DNA of 64,000 nucleotides. Source: Xiphophorus maculatus (lineage: Eukaryota > Chordata > Actinopteri > Cyprinodontiformes > Poeciliidae). The stretch is from NCBI RefSeq assembly GCF_002775205.1, contig NC_036464.1, forward strand, positions 2,632,534-2,696,533. Direction: 5' to 3'. Each line of letters begins with the position of its first letter. Position 1 is the first letter of the stretch. The position numbers were made by a program, and so were the translations under genes. Positions 1 to 13,500 of this stretch are shown here, piece by piece. Under the pieces are notes generated by a model. The model was not told where the DNA came from, searched no databases, and saw only the letters and a program-made list of their open reading frames with translations.

Positions 1-480
1 AGAGGACTAATGTCTCAGCCAGATCCAGAGAAACTCAACTGCTGCATTTATTACTGCAACAGCATCTTCAAAGGTCCGCCTTAAAAAAATCCTCCAGCTG
101 CAGCTGATCCAGAACGCTGCTGCTGGAGTTCTGACTAAAACCAGGAAGTTAGAGCACAACAGACCAGTTCTACTGTCCCTCCACTGGATCCCTGTAGCTC
201 AGAGAATAAACTTTAAAATACTGATGTTAGTTTATAAATCACTGAATGGCTCAGAACCACAATACATTAAAGATCTGCTGCTGTTGTATCAACCTTCCAG
301 ACCTCTCAGGTTCTGGTTCTGGTTCTGCTCTGCATCCAGAACCAAATGAGGAAAAGCAGCATTCAGCTTCTATGCAACACAAATCTGGAACAAACTTCCA
401 GAAAACTGTAAAACAGCTGAAACACTGAGATCCTGTGATTCTAGAGTAAAACCTGCTGGTTAAAGTTGATTTTGTGCCAC
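1..480 (+). mobile_element. L2-like LINE, C-terminal ORF2 fragment and 3' end
   Basis: Degraded translation shows LIQNAAAGVLTKTRKLEHNR, then LLSLHWIPVAQRINFKIL and [14 protein letters not shown], the C-terminal part of L2/CR1-type reverse transcriptase proteins. Frameshifts and stops are present. The left end is cut by the window. Confidence 0.75.
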
Positions 481-737
481 AATAAATGAAACATGAATCA
501 ACATTTTGATGTGTAATGACAGCACTTTGAAAAATGTAACGTTTCTTTGTGTTTTTATTATATAAATCACACTGAACTATCGTATTACTGATACTATACA
601 AAGAAACTTGATTAATTGATTGGTCTGCAAATTGGCTTGAGAAGATTTAACACATTAAATCATCATCATGTAAATCCAGCCAGAGGCTCACTGAGGTGTT
701 GGGATCTGTTTCCTGTTAGACTCTCTGTCCTCCATAC

Positions 738-911
738 CTGAGAGTTTCCAGTCTCCACTTTGGATCCTTCAGTCCAGCCGACAGCAGCTTCACTCCTGAG
801 TCTCCTGGATGATTGTAGCTCAGGTCCAACTCTCTCAGATGGGAGGGGTTAAAGGTCAAAGCTGAGGCCAGAGAAGCACAGCCTTCCTCTGAGATCAGAC
901 AACCTGACAAT
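738..911 (-). CDS. NLR LRR exon, divergent copy
   Basis: This 174-nt exon encodes [18 protein letters not shown], then [19 protein letters not shown], ending LETLR. It keeps the same length, phase 2 borders, CTGCAG acceptor and GTATGG donor as the other LRR exons but is clearly diverged, so it is an older member of the array. It is probably the next LRR exon of the same gene. It could belong to a neighbouring NLR copy, as the sequence left of it is not available. Confidence 0.82.
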
Positions 912-2298
912 CTGCAGACACACAACAGAGGGAGAACCTGAAGTCATGAAATGTGGTGAGTGGTGGTGAGGCAGAGGCAGAGGACCCAGGTAGATGTTAG
1001 AAAATAAGGATTTAATGAAGAAAACCAGGAGTACAAAATCCACAATCCCAGGCAGCACGGCTGAGCTGAAGCCAGGGCTCAACGCCAGTAGCAACTGGTG
1101 AAACGAAGGACAACAGTGCAACAGCTCGCACATACGACAACAAACAACTAGGACCCGACAAAGACACAGAGACACAGGTGACATTAAATACACAGGAGGT
1201 AATCAGGGAACAAGACAGACCTGGGAACAATCAAGGGGAAGACAGGACAACATGGAGACTCAGAATAAATACATAGAAAAACACAGATCCTAACACCCGA
1301 AGTCTGAACTGGAAATTTCATAAGGAAAAATAAAGGTAGATAAGAATTAGTAAGTATCATCCATCCATTTTCTAACACCTTGTCCCTAGTGGGGTCAGGA
1401 GGTGCTGCTGCCTCTCCAGCTAACGTTCCGGGCAAGAGGTGGGGTCACCTGGACAGGTCACCAGTCTGTCGCAGGACAGTAATTATCCTCTGGTCTGATT
1501 CCTTAAGCAAAGGGGAAATAATGCTGATAAACAAAGTAACTTTAAACCACTTATATTCTGCTTTCCTTGCTCTGTGTCGGCTTCACTCTACATGCAGACC
1601 TGTTGTCATAGCAACCAACAACACCTTGGCTAAAACCACAGGGCAGACAGTATCATATATATATCAATAGATTTACATTTTTTCTGTAAAAAACCACAAT
1701 CTATTTCTGCCTGTACTGTGATGTGGAAAAATTACAGTAAAGTCACACCTGCTAGTTGTATTGCTATATGTTTATTCTAAGTTCCTGTATGTTCCCACCA
1801 AGTTAAAACTGTTTGGGTTACATGTACCAGGTTGGACGTTGTTTTTCCAGCTGCAGGGGAACCAAACTGTTTCACAGGCTTTGGATCTTTTATCCCTTTG
1901 TATAAAACTCATGTGTTTCTCTGCCTGGCAGCTTTTCATCCAGACCTGCTTCATTACTGATTGGCCTACAGGCTTCTCTGTATTGTGCTCAATATGTGAA
2001 TAAACCTGATTGAGAGATTTCACCTGAACAGTGATTGGAAAGAGATTTTTTCCACGACAACTGTTAGAGTTCGACATTTATTGTGACTGGATTTTCCCAG
2101 AATTCCCTGCACTATAGGTCACTTTCTACTTTGGTCTCTGGTCCGTTTGCATCCCCATATATATTCACACCATGCCAGAGTTCACTTCAGCTGAACCCAG
2201 ACCCAGGCTTTTAGGTCAACCAGAGTTTGTTAATTGATCTACGTTACAGTTTGATTGTGAATTTACATCTTCATAAACGTACCAGACCTTCTAAACAA

Positions 2299-2366
<68 letters not shown>

Positions 2367-5300
2367 ACACGCTTATCCATAGTGGATCACCAGGAGTTCT
2401 GGTGGCTTTTTCCAGCATGAACAAAATGTTTAGTTATAAATAAAATATTCTGCCAATGGAACAAGTACATTTTCATCAATATTAAGGAATTACTGACTTA
2501 AAACAAGCTCCTATATCTTACTGAAAAGTTACCTGTAAGTTAGTTTTGTCTCATTTCAAGCTTAGTAAGATATTTTAGATAAGATAAGATAAATCTTTAT
2601 TGTCATTGTCACAAGGACAACGAAATTTAAAAGGTGCCATCAGTCGGTGCACATGCCCAAAAACAGAAAATAACTGTCTCACAATTCACACACAATGTAA
2701 GAATCAACAAACTGGCAAAAAAAAAATAAGAACAGCCACATTCTCACATACATCATTCATGATGATTAATGGTTGTTTTTGATTGCATTTAGTTTTGTTA
2801 TTGCTATCAGGTAGAAACTGTCTCTGAGACGGTTGGTTCTGGTTCTACTGGAAACTAGATTAAAAATACTTGGTAAGACTTTGTGTTTTTGCAGTGTAGA
2901 TTCACTAGTGGTAAACGTAGTGTAATATGAACCAGAATCAGGGCAGTTTAAATATAAACCAGGAGTTTAATTAGAACAAGGAATAAGACAAACAATTAAC
3001 ACATAATTATTAACAAAGTTAATTTGAATATGGTACATTTAGAATGCTCATTTTGTTGGATTCCACTTTTTGTGTCTCTGACAACAATGACAGTTTTAAT
3101 GGGGATTTATTACCTTGTTGCAAACACAAAGTAGATTATTTATGATAGAAAACTCTGTAAAACTAATTTTATTAAAGTTTTAGTCATTTCTGGTTCACAT
3201 CCAGTTAGTAAAGAATCATCTCTTGCTGAAAACTGTTGAATATGATGATATGTTGTTGTGCTAAAGGCTGCTTAGCAATGCAGTGACTCTGTTCTCTAGT
3301 AGTTTTCCATCATCCATGAATGATCCTGTTAGAAAGTTTTTTGGTATTATCATTTTATTCTTACTTTAGTTCACATTCAGCCTATAGATCATTGTGATTT
3401 TCTGTTTAAAGTGTTCTCTTCCTTATGTGTGTATGAACTGACCTGGTGGTCACTACTGTCTGTCCATTTTCACGAGAAATTGTTTACACTGAGTTTCTCA
3501 GACCTTAACTCCTTTTGCAAGAACACCTCCTAATTTAGTAACTACCTTTGAGCAGTCGTATTTTGTTTTGTTGACAGTATTGACCGAGATTTGAACCGGG
3601 CTCAGACCTTTGATCAGATATCACATCTGGACCTGGGTTGTTAGTTGTTTGGGTTAGAAGTTTTACGACCTCTGTTGATTTTCCTGACTGCCCCCTTGCC
3701 TGTTCTTCTTTGACAATAAAAACAGGAGCTCATGCGGAAGCAGATCAGAACGCTCTGTGAACGGCTCGGAGGAGCAGTTGACAGAGACTTCTCCTTTTGC
3801 AAAAGCTTGACATGAAATTCATATATGTTGTCTGTGGTTCTTTCTTTTATTTAGGTTCGAAAGGAAAAATACCTATCAGATCCGTTAATCATTTGGATGA
3901 ACTAAGAGAAGGAAATCAGTTCATTAACTGATTCATTCATTTCTCAGTTGGATGAAGTCAGGTAGAGCTTCAATGTTTTGTGACTCTAAATGCTTCTGTC
4001 TGCCTCTGATTGGTTTACAACAAATACTGAACTCTTTCTCAGCCAATCAGTTTTCAACCCTTCAGCTCCCGGTCAGATGGATCCAGTTCAACACTTTGTG
4101 CTAAATTATATTCATGTTTTATTATCACTAACTATAACGGTAAATATAGAAAAAAATGTGATCACTCATGTCTGAAAAAACAGTTTTAGTAAAATCGCCT
4201 TTTTAAAATCCAATAATTCCAGCTTAGAAAGCTGTAATCTCATCGACAGAGTCAAGAAATGAGACGAAGAATAAAGCTAAGATGAGAAAAATTGACAATT
4301 ATAATTTTTAAAATAATATTTAAATCATCTCTGATAGCAGCTAAAGGACAGAAAACTGGTTTCTGGACTTCCGGCCGGAACACCGTAAAGATGGCTGCTC
4401 AGTAGAGAAACTCCCCAGACGACCGGAGAAATTACTGAAATATTCCCGTTCAGCTGAGTAATATTGCCTTACGAAAGCCATTTAGAGGGGGTAAGACGAC
4501 AACGAAGCCACAACGACAATAAAATTAGAAGAGGGAGGTCAAAAAATTTCTCAAACAGGTACAGCTAACGTATCGTAGCTTTAAGCTAATAGAACGGAAT
4601 GGCTAGCCTAGAAATTTTATTAGAAGAACTGAGAGGGTTCCGTCAGGAAACCAAGGAACAACTCTCGACTATTAAAGAGGAAATACGAAAAGCATACGCA
4701 GGATAAGTGAAGTAGAGGAGCGGTTGGAGAAGACAGAGGAGCGAACTCAAAACACAGAGGAAGTGGTAGCAGAGTTGCTAAAGCTACACATGAGTCTGGA
4801 AGATAAGCTGGTAGACCTGGAGAGCCGTTCCAGGAGAGAGAATATCAGGATCTATGGTGTTCCAGAGGGGGCTGAAAAGGACTGTGAATCCGTGGTTGAA
4901 TTGGTGGAAACTTTACTTAAACAGAGGCTCGGTCTGGAGGACAGCGGGCCAGACATGCAGATTGAGCGGGCACATCGGGCGCTGGGACCGCAGCCACCGG
5001 AGGGAGCGCTGCCACGGTCCATCGTTGTGAAATTTCTGAGTTTCAAATATAAAGAGCTGTTGCTTCGCAAGGATGTAACTGGGTCTATATTGTTAGTATA
5101 TTTTCACAAAATGTTTTCTTTAATTTATTTGTCCTCTTATACTTGTCTGTCTTTGTGTTCCTCTGTGTCTGCTATGAGGGGTTTGGTCCTCCAGCTGCGC
5201 CCTACTTTCTTCTTCTTTTGTTTGGGGTCCTCCAGCACCATTATAAATGTTAAGTTGTTCATTTCCTCTTCCCTTTTTTTACTCGTCCCACTGGGAAGAG

Positions 5301-7510
5301 GCAAGTTTTATAATCCATTGTAATCCTTTCATTTATATTGTCCAAATGTTTATTTTTTTCTTCTGTATTAATGTTAGGTGTTTTAATATTTTCATTTGAG
5401 TTGCTATTATGCATTTATAAGATTTGATGCATGCTAACATTATTATTTTGTATAGATCGGGTTGGAGAACTGGAGCACATGCTACGTGCTAATGCTAATA
5501 TCTCCCGATTGACAGGCTGAATAAACAGAGAGCCTCCAAACCCAGACTCGGTGTTTTATGGTTTGTCCTATAAACACACAACGCAGAACTCGACCGGTCA
5601 CACTTGGCAGCGTAAGGGATTTGTCTGGTGTGAAAAACAAATAAATCTGGATCATGATTATCCACCAGCCATCCTCAGAAAGCGCAGAGAGTACACCGAG
5701 GTTCGGAGGGTCCTGAAAGAGAACGGGGTTCCGTTTCAGACACTCTTCCCTGCGAGGCTGCGAGTGAAACATAAAGAAGGGTCCAGAACCTACGACACCA
5801 TTGAGGAAACCACCGAGGACATGGCTAAAAGGGGCTACAAAGTTAAAGTCATCAGATCTCCAGCTTCTCTGAAGGAGCAGATTGAGCGGCTGTCCTGGAG
5901 CAGAAAGGAGGGGAGGAAACAGAAAGGCTCCTCCGGTTCTACAAGAGGAGAAAATTACAAAGAGAGGCTCCGGGCTTTCAGAAGAACATCTCCACCTGCG
6001 ACCTGAAGGATCCATCATTTTCCCTCCCTGGTTTTTCCTCTCAGAGATAAGTGTATAAAGGGCTGTTTTAAGAATGATGGGACTTTAAAAAAAAAAAGGT
6101 TTGTTTGGGGTTCTCTCTTATTTGGGCTGCTGCCACCTGTAAGGGCCCTCCTTAAAGATATGGGAGGTTTTTCCCTTCTGGGCTGTTTTCAAGCGGCCCA
6201 ACAGGGTCTAGTCAACAGACCCCTGCTTTGGATGTTGAACATGTTCTGTTTTTTCATGGTTCCTGTTTACATGTTTGTTTCTGGTTCACTTGTTTACATT
6301 CTGTTTATACTAGTTCTAGTGAGTGGTGGGGGATCTTCAGGGTCATCTGTGACATGGCGGAGAAAATTACACAAAGGGTGAGGACACAGTTAAAGGTGGT
6401 TTCTTTCAATATAAATGGCATAAATAATCCAATTAAGAGATGGAGAGTTTTATCTAAACTCAGAAAAGAGAAAGTTCACATAGCGATGCTTCAGGAATCC
6501 CATCTAGATGACTCTGAACATGCCAAACTGAACAAGATGGGGTTTAAATCTGTAAATTTTTCTTCCCACAGCTCCAGGAAGCGAAGAGGGGTTGCGATTT
6601 TAATATCTAGCTCCTTGTATTATGAACATGTTGCAGAACATAAAGACAGATAATCCGTTACTCGACGGTGAGTAGATAATAGGGCGTTATTTTCGCTCTG
6701 CTCCGCCAGTTAGCATTAGCATTAACTCTGATCCATCTACAATCAGTAGCCCACATCAGTTTAGTCTACTTATTAATTACTCACACTGTTGCAGCCGAAT
6801 TAAAGACCACACCTTTAATATTTAAGGGTTTACCTTTCAACTTTAGATTTGATTATTTTTTCCATGATTTCTTTATTGGTGTTGCATTCCATGTTGGTGC
6901 AGCAATGAAATTTGGTACCTAATATGATTTAGTTTGTAGCTACTTTGATCAATCACATTTGTAAGTTGATTGATTTGATTCAATATTGGTTGTTTGTAAC
7001 GACTGCTAATTATATTATTTAGGCAATTTTGAACTTGAATTATGAAGTGCACTTTTTTAAAAAAGGATTTAAATTTTTCTTTTTATCTTCTCCTTTCTTT
7101 TTTATTTTTTCTATGAAGTTGTTAAAATATAGCAAGTACGTATTCAATTGTTTTCTTGTCTCTCCCATTTAGTTTATATAAATATAATGTTTATACATGA
7201 ACTTAATGTGTGTTATCTGGCCTTTTAGGTCAGGTTTTTATTCCCCTTTGCATTGACTCATTTGATGACGGAAGATGGCGAGCTACCCACCCACCATCTG
7301 GTGGTAGGAAAATGGAACTACACTTTCCCTACAAGAAACGAACTAAACTCTGAGTATTGAAAAGGGAAAATAATTATTTTCTATTTGTTCTTGGATCTTT
7401 TGTGGACTCTATTACGTTTGAAGTATCACTGATTATTATTATAATTGTTTTTTGTTGGTTTGTTGTTTTCCTCTTCTGTTTTTTTGGAAATTTATTGTTT
7501 TGTTGTTTTG

Positions 7511-7542
<32 letters not shown>

Positions 7543-10500
7543 GCCACTGCAATAAATAGCAATATTAACAAACTTTACTTTTTTGTATCAGTTGTATTAA
7601 TTATTCACCCCACTCATGACTCCGTGCCGTACCTACTTCTGATTATACAAACTGGTTAACACTACACCTCGCAGTCAGATCTGCTCAGTTGAGAAAAGCG
7701 CTACATACAGGACATTTACATTCTGGAGAAGTTCTTTTTCTGTTCAAGGTCGAAGGGACTCATTCTTCAGGATCTGGTCTAAATGGAGAAACTATGTAAA
7801 ATCAGTAATTCCTGTGGACTAAATATGTTTATCACATGCAAATATTGTTGTGCAGTGTATTGTACCCTGGCTTAGGATTATGGCAAAATTATGCTCTTGA
7901 TTGTGTTTTTTCCCCCCAACATAAGAAAAATCAGATCAGACCCTCCTCTACCCCCCACTCACTCTTCTGTTATGGATGTTTGGTTACTGTAAAAAAAAAA
8001 AAATACCCTGAATTGGCTTATGTTATTCCTTCTTATACATCCACTGTGTTGGAAATTGAATTGTACAATGTAATTGGAACCTGCCTTTCCAAATAAAAGA
8101 TTAAATAAATAAAAAAGAAAACTGGTTTCTCCAGCAGTGAGAACATTTTACCTGAGAGTTTCCAGGTTGCAGTTTGGACTCTCCAGTCCAGCAGAAAGAA
8201 ACTTCACTCCTGAATCCTGCAGGTTGTTGTTACTCAGGTCCAGTTCTCTGATACTGGAGGACTGGGAGCTGAGAACTGAGGACAGAACTTCACAGCTTCT
8301 CCCTGAGATGTTACAGCCACTCAGTCTGAGGAGACAGGGAGAAAAATCTGGTGTTAACCAATTCATCATCTATCATGCAACAGATTAGACAAACAGATAA
8401 ATGCTGTTGTGAAATCCAGGTTCTTCCATCACAAATTACCAAGCTGAAGTTATATCTTACAACAAAATGTGTTGAAAAGTGATTTGTGCTGTTATTAGCT
8501 CTTGGTAGGATTACTGTAATGCCTTGTATGCTGCCTTAAATAAATCATCTCTGTATTGCCAACATGCAGCACCTGGTCTTTTAACAGGTAATAGAAAACA
8601 TGAAAATCTATCTCCAGTTCTGGCTTCTCTCCATTGGCCTCCTGGTGGTTTTAGGATTGAGTTGTGTGCAGCCTGTAAATGTCTGGCGTGACCAGCGGAT
8701 GGCCAGGGCCGTAAAGTGGGGGGCCAATGGCCCGCCTGGGCCCCCCTGTTCCGGTGCCTATATCCATCAATATTCCTTAGTTCTTGATTCAAGCAGAGTT
8801 TGACATTCTTCTATAAAGCCAGTTTACAGATTATGTTTCTATTTTATTTTAGCTTGTTCTTAAAACATTTTTATGTGATTTTGCTTTATTGTTTAGTTTA
8901 TTTAACTTTATAGAACTGTAAGTCATTTTGGTAAATGCCTGTCATTTTTATGTGTGACTTAAAAACATTAATCCAATAAATGAAATGGAGATACAAAATA
9001 AATAAGTGGTTCTTAATAAGGTTCAGAAAAAAGAAGTTGACACATCTGTTATAGAAATGACATCTGCATCATATCTGATAGCAGCTAATGGACAGAAAAC
9101 TGGTTTCTCCAGCATTGAGAACATTTTACCTGAGAGTTTCCAGGATGCAGTTTGGACTCTCCAGTCCAGCAGAAAGAAACTTCACTCCTGAATCCTGCAG
9201 GTTGTTGTTACTCAGGTCCAGTTCTCTGATACTGGAGGACTGGGAGCTGAGAACTGAGGACAGAACTTCACAGCTTCTCTCTGAGATGTTACAGCCACTC
9301 AGTCTGAGGAGACAGGGAGAAAAATCTGGTGTTAACCAATTCATCATCTATCATGCAACAGATTAGACAAACAGATAAATGCTGTTGTGAAATCCAGGTT
9401 CTTCCATCACAAATTACCAAGCTGAAGTTATATCTTACAACAAAATGTGTTGAAAAGTGATTTGTGCTGTTATTAGCTCTTGGTAGGATTACTGTAATGC
9501 CTTGTATGCTGCCTTAAATAAATCATCTCTGTATTGCCAACATGCAGCACCTGGTCTTTTAACAGGTAATAGAAAACATGAAAATCTATCTCCAGTTCTG
9601 GCTTCTCTCCATTGGCTTCCTGTTTGTTGTAGGATTGACTTCAAGATTTTATTGTTTACTTTTAAAGTGATGAAAGTCCCATTATACCTCTGTGATTTCT
9701 ATAACATGCACATTGTACTAAGAGTAATTTGTTCAGCCAACCAGTTTGTCTAAGATGATCCTAGATCCAAAATGAAATTCAGAGGTGATCGAGTTTTTCA
9801 ATTTGTGCCCCTAAACTTTGGAATAGTTTACATTTTCATTTATAAACTGTTTGGACATTTAAATCTTTGTCCAACACCCGTCAGCAGCAGCACCAGATTC
9901 ATTTTTGAGGTGGAGGGTCATGGGGTGTTTGTCTCCTCTGTTACACACTTTGAATGTCAGGCATTTGTTCAATTGATATGATGGCTCCTGTCAATCAGTT
10001 CAGTGGGTTTGTTGCATTTTGTCCCTTAATAAACAGTAAACATCTCTAACCTGGAGGAAACATTTTGGGTCTACCATGTGCTGCGGTCTGGCTGATCTGA
10101 TGATTGTTTGCTATTAAATGCGCTGCGGTCATAGAGATTTGGTGGAAAATAATCAGGAATAAATGTTAAGTTGTCAGTGGGGAGGAAGATGCAGAAGGCA
10201 GCTTTACACAGAGCATTTAGATGGTGGAATGGACTTTATTCTATTTTCCAAACTGGAGTCTGGAAAAATGTAAAAGAGGATAAATGTCTGCAGCCGACCT
10301 GAGAACAGCTGAATACAGATCGACGGTATTAAAACATCGAGTTTGGATGAAGGTTTTGTCATCATTACATCATTGATGTGAACGCACCGCACACATGGTA
10401 AAAACCTCTGGCAGGATCTAAACAACCAATCTTACAACCACGGGAGGATTCAAACTCCTCGTTCATTCTTAGCTTACAGAAAAAGCGCTGTTAAGGAAAA

Positions 10501-13500
10501 ATGATTATTTTTAGTGCGTAATACAGTTAATCTTACGACATGTGTAAAAGGTATATTCAACACTCTTATTTGGAACAGCTTTGTGTTGAGCATTTGGGAT
10601 TCAGCAGATGAGCAGGCATTCAGACAGGCAGGGGCCTCCCTGCTGTGAGGCCAAACCACGGAGCCATAAAATTAGCATTTTCCTGTAGGGCAATAAATTG
10701 AGTTTGGGAGAGAGCGACTTTAGATTTCACAGGTATCTGTGAGATTTTATCTCAGGTCGTTCTGTACTCAGAATGACCGTGGGAGCCACGGGGGTTCAGG
10801 GCCAGCGATCCGCTCTGTTGTTTTGCCAGAGACCAGATGGCCCTTTGATCTTTGCCGTAAATTAGGGGGAGTTCCAAGTTTCTCTGAGTGCTTAAGGGAG
10901 TTTCCAGTTGGTCAACAAGAGGAACGCCTTGAGTGCATAAATTAAATAGAAAAACACCTCCTTACTATAAGATTACGTGTCAGGAGAAAAAATTCAGAGA
11001 GCGGCCAACATTTTGCCTTTTTTATATCGGCTCTCTCCAAAGACGCGTCTTTGCTTTTTTTGTTCGTCTTTGTTTGGTGTTTGTCTGTCTTTGTTTGTAT
11101 AAGGTAAACAATGTATATCTCTGTTCCTCTGCAGCTTTGTTGATTGATTCATGCGTTGCTTTGTATGGAATTAAACTCTGTGATCTGTGACATCAACACG
11201 CTTTGTTGTTGTTTCACTTTAGCACACGCCGCCCGCTGAGGAACCCGGAAGATTGGGGAAGAGAGAGCCAAACATTTTGTCCAAAATTAACATTAAATTA
11301 TTTCTTCCTTTAACAATTGGGGGCTCGCCGGTACTGGAATCTTGGCGGGTGGCAGTTTCTCCCCGATCGATCCGCTCGGCTCGGTGCGGTAAGACACTTT
11401 TTAATTACTCCTTTGTTGTCTGCAGCGCCGTGTGCTCGGAACGCGGTGTAGGGGGTGCGGGGGGGCCTGGATTGTTGTAAGTGTGTGCAGCTATGCGGAG
11501 TTTCGAAGCTGCAGGGGAAGATAGATTTGTTCCTAAAAGAGTCTGTTGTTTAGAAATTGGAATAAATACACAGTATAGGGGATCGTGGCTGATCCAGACA
11601 GAGGGGTTTGCGCTAACTCTGCCGTAAATGCTGGGGTTCTTATTTATTTTCTTTCCCCTGAGGATTCATGACTGTGCCTCTTTAAAAGCAATTTGGGAAG
11701 TGTGTATCAAAGGTAGTTTGGGCTTGAATCAGCCCGGAGACTGACTCATCTCCAGCGGACTTATAATTAGGTAGAGTTGTATCACTCAGAGGACTAAGTA
11801 GAGTTGTATCACTCAGAGGACTAAGTTTGCAAGTTGGAAATTAATGCATTTTTTTTTAGCCGGCACCATAGTTTAATTTTTATTTTTTCCCCCTCTGTCT
11901 TTTACGTTTGTCTGAAACCGTGTTTGTGTTCTCTGTATTTCTCTGTGTGTGGTGATTTGTGAGCTTGCTGCTGTGGAGTGTGAGGTGTGAAGCTGCGAAG
12001 CTGTGTGTGTGCTGATTGCTCTGGCGGAACGCTGTGTTTGAAAAGCGCTGTTTGTGTGGATTTGAGTTGCTTTGCTGCGTTTTATTGTAAAGTTATTATG
12101 GACACTGAGTTGCAGAACATGTTATAAGCTATTTTTATGGTCGGGGTTCGTAGAAGAGTCTTAAAGGGGATGAGAAGTTGATGTGTCAGATGGAGCCAGG
12201 AAACTTACAGTACCTGACTAAGGAAAAGTACGGTTTAGAAGGCGTGTCGAAAGTAGAATAAAGACGAAACGTGGTGTTTTAGTTTTAAAATAAGGGTTAA
12301 GTGAAACTGGTACCAGAAAACAGAAAATTATTGGTTGTTGTTAGATTCTAACATAAGTTTGAGATGTCTTTTTTAAACGTGCATGGTATTTAAAACAGGT
12401 TCCTGAAGACTAGAGTTTAAAATTAATTAAATTGAAACATGAAAAAATGTTAATAAAACATTGGAAAATTCCTGAAGCTTCAGTAAAATTTGATAAAATT
12501 ACAGTAAAATTTGATAGAATAATGACGACAGACTGAAAATTGGGGACTGATGAAATTTTGACTGACTATAAACCTGGCCAGATGTTTTGTGTTTTGTGTT
12601 TTTGTTTGTGTTACAATTCATGTTGGTGTGAAAGACTGTGTGATTGGAGATAAAATATCACTGGGTATTTTATGTCATATAAATACAACGAGAATGTAAA
12701 CAGCACCTCTGTCAGTGGATGCCATAGGCAAGAATTTCTCACTTGGGACACCAACTAGAAGTAGAAATTACCCTACAGAGTATTTTTTAGTGCTGTCTCG
12801 TGGTGCAAAATTTCCAGTTTTTAGAACACCCTATGTGTTGAACTGGACTAAATTATTCAAATTAGGCAATAACAGCAGTTACTGTGACCTGCAGTGTAAA
12901 GATTGGAAGGTTATTGAAAGATAGAATCCTGATAACATAAAACATCTGAACAAATTGAAAGTATAAATTATGGGTTCTCAGGTTAAATGAATTAATAGAT
13001 GACTAAATGAAAATAAAGTGAATAAACAAATAGTTAAATACATGACTGATTAGGTAGAGAAATAAATAACATAAAAACTGCATATAGAATTGAGAACTAA
13101 AATAGTAGATAAACATGTTAATTCTTCCTTCTAGGCTGAGAAGGTAGTTGTAAATATAGAATAAAATACAATGAGCTACAATGGGACTTTTTAATGAGTT
13201 CAGGATACAGAAAAAACAGAAAGGATCTTTAGAGACACAGGCTCTAACTGTAAGAGGAATCGCTCAGATGACAACAAACTGCAGTATGCAACTGATTCTA
13301 GATAGTTTCACAATCAGTCTTTTTAAACTGACCAAAACTTTAAGATAGTTAAAATATTATTAAATCTATAGGACTTATTGATAATTAAGACAGGATAAAA
13401 TAGAAGTAACTCTCTTGTTGAATAGAAATTGATTACATATAGAAAAATTTGCTACAATTTACAAGATTTGTTGTTGAAGGATAACATTAAGTTAGAAATA

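Larger units (their letters stand above)
4365..8116 (+). mobile_element. L1-like non-LTR retrotransposon, internally deleted, with target-site duplication
   Basis: The element starts with a CCGGCCGGAA..AAGATGGC 5' leader, carries ORF1 and the first part of ORF2, and ends in AAATAAATAAAAAA. It is flanked by the 14-bp repeat GAAAACTGGTTTCT at 4351-4364 and 8117-8130. That sequence occurs once, uninterrupted, in the other module copies, so both ends are exact. ORF2 is broken off after about 100 residues and about 1.4 kb of other sequence fills the rest. Confidence 0.82.
8655..10488 (-). repeat. NLR module copy B
   Basis: Runs from the GTGTGCAGCCTGTAAATG block through a CCCGCCTGGGCCCCCCTGTT segment, LRR exon B, an L2-like ORF2 fragment and GGAGGGTCATGGGGTG to the retroviral insertion site at 10488. 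The same order is seen at 25480, 30781 and 36121. The module resumes at 19042-19322 and 24379-25480 after the retroviral insertions. Confidence 0.85.

Noticed and set aside
9006-9366. Plus-strand frames of 61 and 92 residues repeated at 25829, 31061 and 36486
   Set aside because: They are antisense to the LRR exons and repeat only because the module is duplicated.
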